DNA of 64,000 nucleotides, from positions 62,001 through 126,000 of the forward strand of contig NZ_LVJI01000048.1 of the NCBI RefSeq assembly GCF_001637225.1, given 5' to 3'. The notes below the pieces were generated by a model. It was given only the letters and a program-made list of their open reading frames with translations. It did not search any database and was not told where the DNA came from. The position numbers and the translations under genes were made by a program. This document shows, piece by piece, positions 59,946-64,000 of this stretch (position 1 is its first letter; each line of letters starts with the position of its first letter). The DNA is from Paenibacillus antarcticus. GTDB lineage: Bacteria; Bacillota; Bacilli; Paenibacillales; Paenibacillaceae.

Positions 59946-61148
59946 ATGAAGAAACCATTGAAAGAACAAAAAGCAGTCTTACTCATTCTATTAAGTAATA
60001 TATTCATTGTTTTCCTAGGCGTCGGACTTATCATCCCTGTTATGCCATCCTTTATGAATATGATGCATTTATCAGGCCAATCGATAGGTTATCTTATGGC
60101 GGCCTTTGCATTCGCACAATTACTCATGTCGCCTCTGGCAGGACGATGGATCGACACGTATGGCAGAAAGAAAATGATCATCATCGGATTATTTATTTTT
60201 AGTCTATCCGAGGTGATCTTTGGTTTAAGTACACAAGTATCCGTTCTTTATTTCTCCAGAATTCTAGGAGGCATTAGTGGTGCATTTATTATGCCAGCCG
60301 TTACTGCCTATGTTGCAGATATTACTTCAATAGAGGAAAGACCAAAAGCAATGGGATATATTTCTGCGGCTATTAGTTTCGGTTTTATTATTGGTCCAGG
60401 CATTGGAGGTTTTATCGCTGAGCTGGGTGTGCGTGCACCCTTCTACTTTGCTGGTGGATTCGCTTTAATAACATGTATTTCATCCCTATTCATTTTAAAA
60501 GAGCCATTAACCAAACAGCAGCTTTTGGAAACCACACAGCTTAAAAAAGATACAAACTTTGTAAGTGATATCAAACGATCATTTCATCCACAATATTTAA
60601 TTGCCTTCATTATTGTGTTTGTACTGGCCTTTGGTTTATCAGAATATGAAACTGTATTTAGTCTGTATTCTGATCATAAATTTGGTTTCACTCCGCGAGA
60701 TATTGCTACAATCATTACAATAAGTTCAATATTTGGGGTTGTTGTTCAAGTCTTTATGTTTGGTAAAATGGTAAATAAACTCGGTGAAAAGAAACTCATC
60801 CAGTTATGCTTAATCACTGGCGTAGTATTAGCAGTAGCATCCACCATGATCTCTAGCTATTTAGCCATTTTGCTAGTAACTTGCTTCATCTTTCTCGCAT
60901 TTGACTTGCTACGACCAGCATTAACGACCTATTTATCAAAATCGGCTGAAAAAGAACAAGGATTTATCGCTGGAATGAACTCAACCTATACAAGCTTGGG
61001 TAATATTGTCGGGCCCGCGTTAGCCGGTATATTATTTGATGTAAACATCAACTATCCATATCTCTTTGCTGCTGTCATTATGTTTATTGGTCTTCTCATT
61101 ACAATGATGTGGAAAGAAAAACAATCAAATCATAGCTTGGTAAAATAA
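59946..61148 (+). CDS. MFS multidrug efflux protein (NorA/Bmr-like)
   Basis: A 400-residue drug:proton antiporter with 12 predicted helices. Motif A is GRWIDTYGRKK (about 69-79), motif C is the helix-5 FIIGPGIGGFIAE (about 138-150), and a second half repeats FGKMVNKLGEKK. Overall it resembles NorA and BmrA-like exporters. ATG at 59946 follows GAGAGG. Co-transcribed with the TetR gene, so drug-inducible expression is likely, which is inferred. Strong terminator downstream. Confidence 0.9.
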   Translation: MKKPLKEQKAVLLILLSNIFIVFLGVGLIIPVMPSFMNMMHLSGQSIGYLMAAFAFAQLLMSPLAGRWIDTYGRKKMIIIGLFIFSLSEVIFGLSTQVSVLYFSRILGGISGAFIMPAVTAYVADITSIEERPKAMGYISAAISFGFIIGPGIGGFIAELGVRAPFYFAGGFALITCISSLFILKEPLTKQQLLETTQLKKDTNFVSDIKRSFHPQYLIAFIIVFVLAFGLSEYETVFSLYSDHKFGFTPRDIATIITISSIFGVVVQVFMFGKMVNKLGEKKLIQLCLITGVVLAVASTMISSYLAILLVTCFIFLAFDLLRPALTTYLSKSAEKEQGFIAGMNSTYTSLGNIVGPALAGILFDVNINYPYLFAAVIMFIGLLITMMWKEKQSNHSLVK

Positions 61149-61151
61149 TAT

Positions 61152-61190
61152 AAGAAGGCTGTCGAGAAGTCTCGACAGCCTTCTTTATAT
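61152..61190 (+). terminator. Terminator of the TetR-MFS operon
   Basis: AAGAAGGCTGTCGAG pairs perfectly with CTCGACAGCCTTCTT around 4 bases, followed by TTATATT. Confidence 0.9.
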
Positions 61191-61286
61191 TGTTTTTGCG
61201 ACCCACGTTAAGCGATATACTTGACCGAATGGATACGTCTCCTCAGATCTAGTATTTATGAATTGTCGGCAATGCCGCTATAAGAG

Positions 61287-63110
61287 TTAGACGCCTAGCT
61301 TCTGCTTGTTCCACTCCTTCGTATACCATCCCGCTTGCTTGCGGAACATCGCAGCGTATTCCCCATCCTTATTCATTAATGTCTCGTGATCTCCACTCTC
61401 GACCAATCGACCCTCTTTGAGAACAATAATTCGATCCGCAAAACGACAGCTTCCAAGTCGATGGGTGATAAAAAAAGCTGTTTTACCACGTGTCAACATC
61501 ATCAGATTCTCAAAAATAGCAGCTTCCGTCATCGGATCAAGTGAAGCAGTCGGTTCGTCAAGCACAATAACATCGAAATCCCGGAAAAATGCCCTGTTCA
61601 ACGCAATTCGTTGCCATTGTCCGTAGGATAGCTCATGTCCTCCGTCAAATTGAATCCCAAGCACCGTGTCCCATCCTTCTGGAAGTTTGTCGATAAAAGA
61701 CACTATATTCGCTTGTTCTGCGGATTGCTTAAGCCTGTCCCGATTATTCAGTTCCGCTAATTCTCCTAATCCGATATTCTCCCATACTGGGAATGGATAT
61801 TGCACAAAATCTTGAAAAATGGCGCTCATCCGGCTGCGAAGACTGGCTGCTCGTATCTCGGCATAATCCATACCATCTATTGCTATGGAACCGCTGCTGG
61901 GACTGTATAAACCCAACAAACATTTGGCTAATGTGGTTTTACCAGCTCCGTTATCTCCCACAATGGCAATCGTTTCTCCCGCTTTAACAGTAAAGCTCAG
62001 TTCTTCAATGCTAGGACTAGGGGCCCCGTCATATTGAAAAGACAAATTATTCACAACAATGCCCTGTTTAATAGGAGAAGGGAAATCCGCCTTGCCTCTT
62101 TGATCACTCTTATCCGCAAGCCTGACAAAAGAAACCACTTCACTCGCATGAAGTAAGTTTTGATGAAGGTTGGAATACCCTTGCGCAAGACCTTGAATGA
62201 GCGTCTGCGTGCTGAACAATGCTTGAACCAAGGCTACATATTGTCCGATTTCAAGCCTCCCATTCGCTCCAGTATTCAAAGCAAATAACAGCATACCGCT
62301 TAGCAGCGCCAATGAAATCATTTGCATGCCTAACGAAATGCCGATCGTTTTCCGTTCCAAAGCGAGCTTCCTCTCAATATTTCTCTTGGAAATCAACTTC
62401 CACTTTCCTATCAAATAATCAGCTAATTCAAATACGCGTAGCTCCTTAGCGCCCTCCCGGCTTTTCAACAAATAGCTAAGGAAAGATGACATACGCTCAT
62501 CCGGTGTTTGTTGAACGAAAAGCTTGAAAGAAGCCTTGCTCTCATACAAATAAGTCCATAGCATGGGAACAACCAGAAGAAACATCCCCACCGACAGGAG
62601 CCAATGAAATTGATATAACACAACCATGAAACCGGTCACGGTAATTATGCTTTGGATCATTGTCAACATGATAAACACGATACTGATTCCTTGCATCTGT
62701 ATGCTGAAGGACGTTCGTTGCAACCGATCATAATTCAGATGGTTATCAAAATATGATAACGGGAGACGATTCACCTTGGTCGACATCATCTCGTCGAAAT
62801 ATAAGGTGGCTCGCTCATTAAAAAATTGCTGCGTATATTTAAAAACACTTCCCAAGAGTGCGCTTATTAGGAGCAGAACAAATTGAAGTATCACGAGGAG
62901 CCATACATCTCGAAGGCCGCTCACGCTATTTCCTTGAAACAATTGCGCAGCTTCCTCTACAAGCTTGCTTGTGAGCGAAAGCTGCGCAATCGGTATAACA
63001 GCCTGAATCAACGTGATTCCAATTAATAACACAAGGGCAACCCCAGATATTTTCCACAGAATTGGCAGCAAGAACCGGAGCGTCTGCAGCTTGCTGAATG
63101 AAGGTTCCAT
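61287..63110 (-). CDS. ABC exporter (TMD-NBD fusion), peptide/bacteriocin-exporter-like
   Basis: A 607-residue half-transporter. Six membrane helices occupy about 15-320. The part with YFDNHLNYDRLQRTSF is like the DxxxYDKLQRA stretch of NisT-type lanthipeptide exporters. The ATPase domain has Walker A GDNGAGKTT, signature LSYGQWQRIALNRAF (LSYGQ in place of LSGGQ) and Walker B VIVLDEPTASLDP, then the switch His in FITHRLGSC. There is no N-terminal C39 protease. The start overlaps the stop of the gene at 63110 by one base. Two small genes upstream are coupled, a layout usual for RiPP export. Confidence 0.85.
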   Translation of the reverse strand: MEPSFSKLQTLRFLLPILWKISGVALVLLIGITLIQAVIPIAQLSLTSKLVEEAAQLFQGNSVSGLRDVWLLVILQFVLLLISALLGSVFKYTQQFFNERATLYFDEMMSTKVNRLPLSYFDNHLNYDRLQRTSFSIQMQGISIVFIMLTMIQSIITVTGFMVVLYQFHWLLSVGMFLLVVPMLWTYLYESKASFKLFVQQTPDERMSSFLSYLLKSREGAKELRVFELADYLIGKWKLISKRNIERKLALERKTIGISLGMQMISLALLSGMLLFALNTGANGRLEIGQYVALVQALFSTQTLIQGLAQGYSNLHQNLLHASEVVSFVRLADKSDQRGKADFPSPIKQGIVVNNLSFQYDGAPSPSIEELSFTVKAGETIAIVGDNGAGKTTLAKCLLGLYSPSSGSIAIDGMDYAEIRAASLRSRMSAIFQDFVQYPFPVWENIGLGELAELNNRDRLKQSAEQANIVSFIDKLPEGWDTVLGIQFDGGHELSYGQWQRIALNRAFFRDFDVIVLDEPTASLDPMTEAAIFENLMMLTRGKTAFFITHRLGSCRFADRIIVLKEGRLVESGDHETLMNKDGEYAAMFRKQAGWYTKEWNKQKLGV

Positions 63111-63508
63111 CAGGACTCCTTGCGGGATATATAAAGAGGATAATGTGCCAGCGTCGCACCCTCTTCGTCTGTCATTACAAAGTGAAACAATCCTTCCTCA
63201 TGCACAACAAAACGCGGCTGAAACGCCATATCTATTCCTGCGGGAAGCAACTCCGTCCTTCTATTAACCAGACCTTCGCATTTTTTTTGCCACACCGTAT
63301 TTTGATCCGAGTCGTATACCTTAATCCACACAACTCCCTGATTCACACCAAAAAACAACACTTTCGCCCATAAATAAAAAAGTGTAACTGAAGGAAATGT
63401 CCGTACTTGTACTTCATTGCGCACGTTTTGAATACAATGAGCCCTTGCTTCATGGTTATCAACCACTTGATCAGCTATAAGAAGTTGTCCGCTGATTGCT
63501 GCGTGCAT
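63110..63508 (-). CDS. Small protein of unknown function, coupled to the ABC exporter
   Basis: A 132-residue protein without signal peptide or membrane helix, with a strand-rich composition (QVRTFPSVTLFYLWAKVLFF, WIKVYDSDQNTVWQKK and LFHFVMTDEEGATLAHYPLY), suggesting a beta-sandwich. Short proteins of this shape occur beside exporters, but I do not recognise the family. ATG at 63508 follows GGAGGAGG, and its start overlaps the end of the gene at 63475 by 34 bases; its stop overlaps the exporter start. All three are co-translated. Confidence 0.6.
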   Translation of the reverse strand: MHAAISGQLLIADQVVDNHEARAHCIQNVRNEVQVRTFPSVTLFYLWAKVLFFGVNQGVVWIKVYDSDQNTVWQKKCEGLVNRRTELLPAGIDMAFQPRFVVHEEGLFHFVMTDEEGATLAHYPLYISRKES

Positions 63509-63975
63509 AATTGTTCCTCCTCCAATTGGAATACCCTGATTTTTCGCTCCAGGAGCATTTCTACCTCTGTGTAGTGATGCAGTTTCTGACCGTCCCACTG
63601 ATAGGCGACCGTTTCCCCGTTTAGCAGTGCAAGCCACCTGGAATTGGACCATTCGGGCGTATGGCGAACACTACGACAACTATTCCATGCACGCTGCTTT
63701 AAGAGATGGATAAACGGAGGCGCGTCCAAGAATACGACGACATTCTGAAAAGACCTATCTTTCGAAGACAATAATTCATCCAGTCTTTTGAACGATGGAT
63801 GCGTGTAATGAATACCCATTAACGTCATTTGTTCCGATTCCTGCCATGACTCGTCTTGGATTGCAACTTTTACCAGACGCCGCTCCATCTTTTTCAGCCT
63901 GTACTTCATAACCAACACTTTCAACAGACCTACCGACAAAATCATCAAAGCGCCAACGATCCACAAGATCATCAT
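63475..63975 (-). CDS. Membrane-anchored protein of unknown function (right edge)
   Basis: A 166-residue protein with one hydrophobic N-terminal helix (about 3-22) followed by a basic stretch (KYRLKKMERR) and a soluble domain. RAWNSCRSVRHTPEWSNSRW and the sequence VVVFLDAPP resemble, loosely, a thioredoxin-like membrane protein of RiPP clusters with no CxxC. This is only an impression. Two ATGs (63975, 63972) follow GAGGGG. It is coupled to the next small gene by a 34-base overlap. The operon very likely continues past the window. Confidence 0.55.
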   Translation of the reverse strand: MMILWIVGALMILSVGLLKVLVMKYRLKKMERRLVKVAIQDESWQESEQMTLMGIHYTHPSFKRLDELLSSKDRSFQNVVVFLDAPPFIHLLKQRAWNSCRSVRHTPEWSNSRWLALLNGETVAYQWDGQKLHHYTEVEMLLERKIRVFQLEEEQLCTQQSADNFL

Positions 63976-64000
63976 CCCCTCACCTGCAGCGCGATGTATC

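Overview
The window looks like chromosome of a Paenibacillus-type member of the Bacillales. The base composition is moderate to AT-rich, Shine-Dalgarno sequences are strong (AGGAGG-like), and GTG and TTG starts are common. The gene content fits: lipoprotein binding proteins beside LplB/LplC-like permeases and a YesM-type kinase with an AraC-type response regulator, a copper-amine-oxidase N-domain surface protein, DUF4247, DUF4178 and DUF4362 proteins, and an XerS-like recombinase. No rRNA, tRNA, CRISPR array or recognisable insertion sequence was seen. Identifications come from reading the sequence, not from searches.

Layout. 1-5.3 kb: a tyrosine recombinase lies 15 bases from a perfect palindrome that has the 11-6-11 architecture of a Xer/dif site. 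A second palindrome of the same design lies at 5.25 kb. Between them are an esterase, a formylglycine-generating-enzyme-like protein and an Fsr-type efflux protein. This could be a Xer-mobilised segment and is the most unusual feature of the window. 5.4-9 kb: polyphosphate kinase and exopolyphosphatase converge and overlap at their 3' ends; a candidate PhoP box precedes ppk. 9-14 kb: a decayed P-loop kinase-like gene, DJ-1/PfpI, an Lrp regulator, and a dispersed family of small membrane proteins, one copy broken. 14-19.5 kb: a MurE-like ligase paralogue and a GntR-ABC transporter operon (YtrA type) ending in a sigma-region-2-like small protein. 19.7-28.4 kb: a ThuA/AraC divergent pair, the complete ribose operon rbsRKDACB with two cre/RbsR-like operators, and a KapD-like exonuclease.

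28.5-37.6 kb: an amidohydrolase, a lipoprotein between direct repeats, an aldo-keto reductase, an acetyltransferase, an XerS-like recombinase and three beta-rich proteins probably destined for the cell surface or for carbohydrate binding. 37.6-43.7 kb: moeA, a PspA-DUF350-DUF4178-DUF4247 envelope-stress cluster, and lpdD-like/pyrD/pyrK. 44-49.7 kb: a lipoprotein, an OYE-family reductase, a polysaccharide deacetylase, a hydrolase pseudogene, and a cysteine-rich HTH regulator divergent from an MFS pump. 49.8-58.9 kb: a sugar-uptake locus (two permeases, two solute-binding lipoproteins, response regulator, sensor kinase) without its own ATPase. 59.3-64 kb: a TetR/NorA-like pair with a palindromic operator, then a peptide-exporter-like ABC protein with two small translationally coupled genes at the right edge, possibly the end of a RiPP/bacteriocin cluster.

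Several decayed genes (near 9.2, 13.5, 28.5, 44.6 and 47 kb), three orphan hairpins and the recombinase-associated palindromes suggest that the 0-14 kb and 28-47 kb stretches have been rearranged repeatedly.
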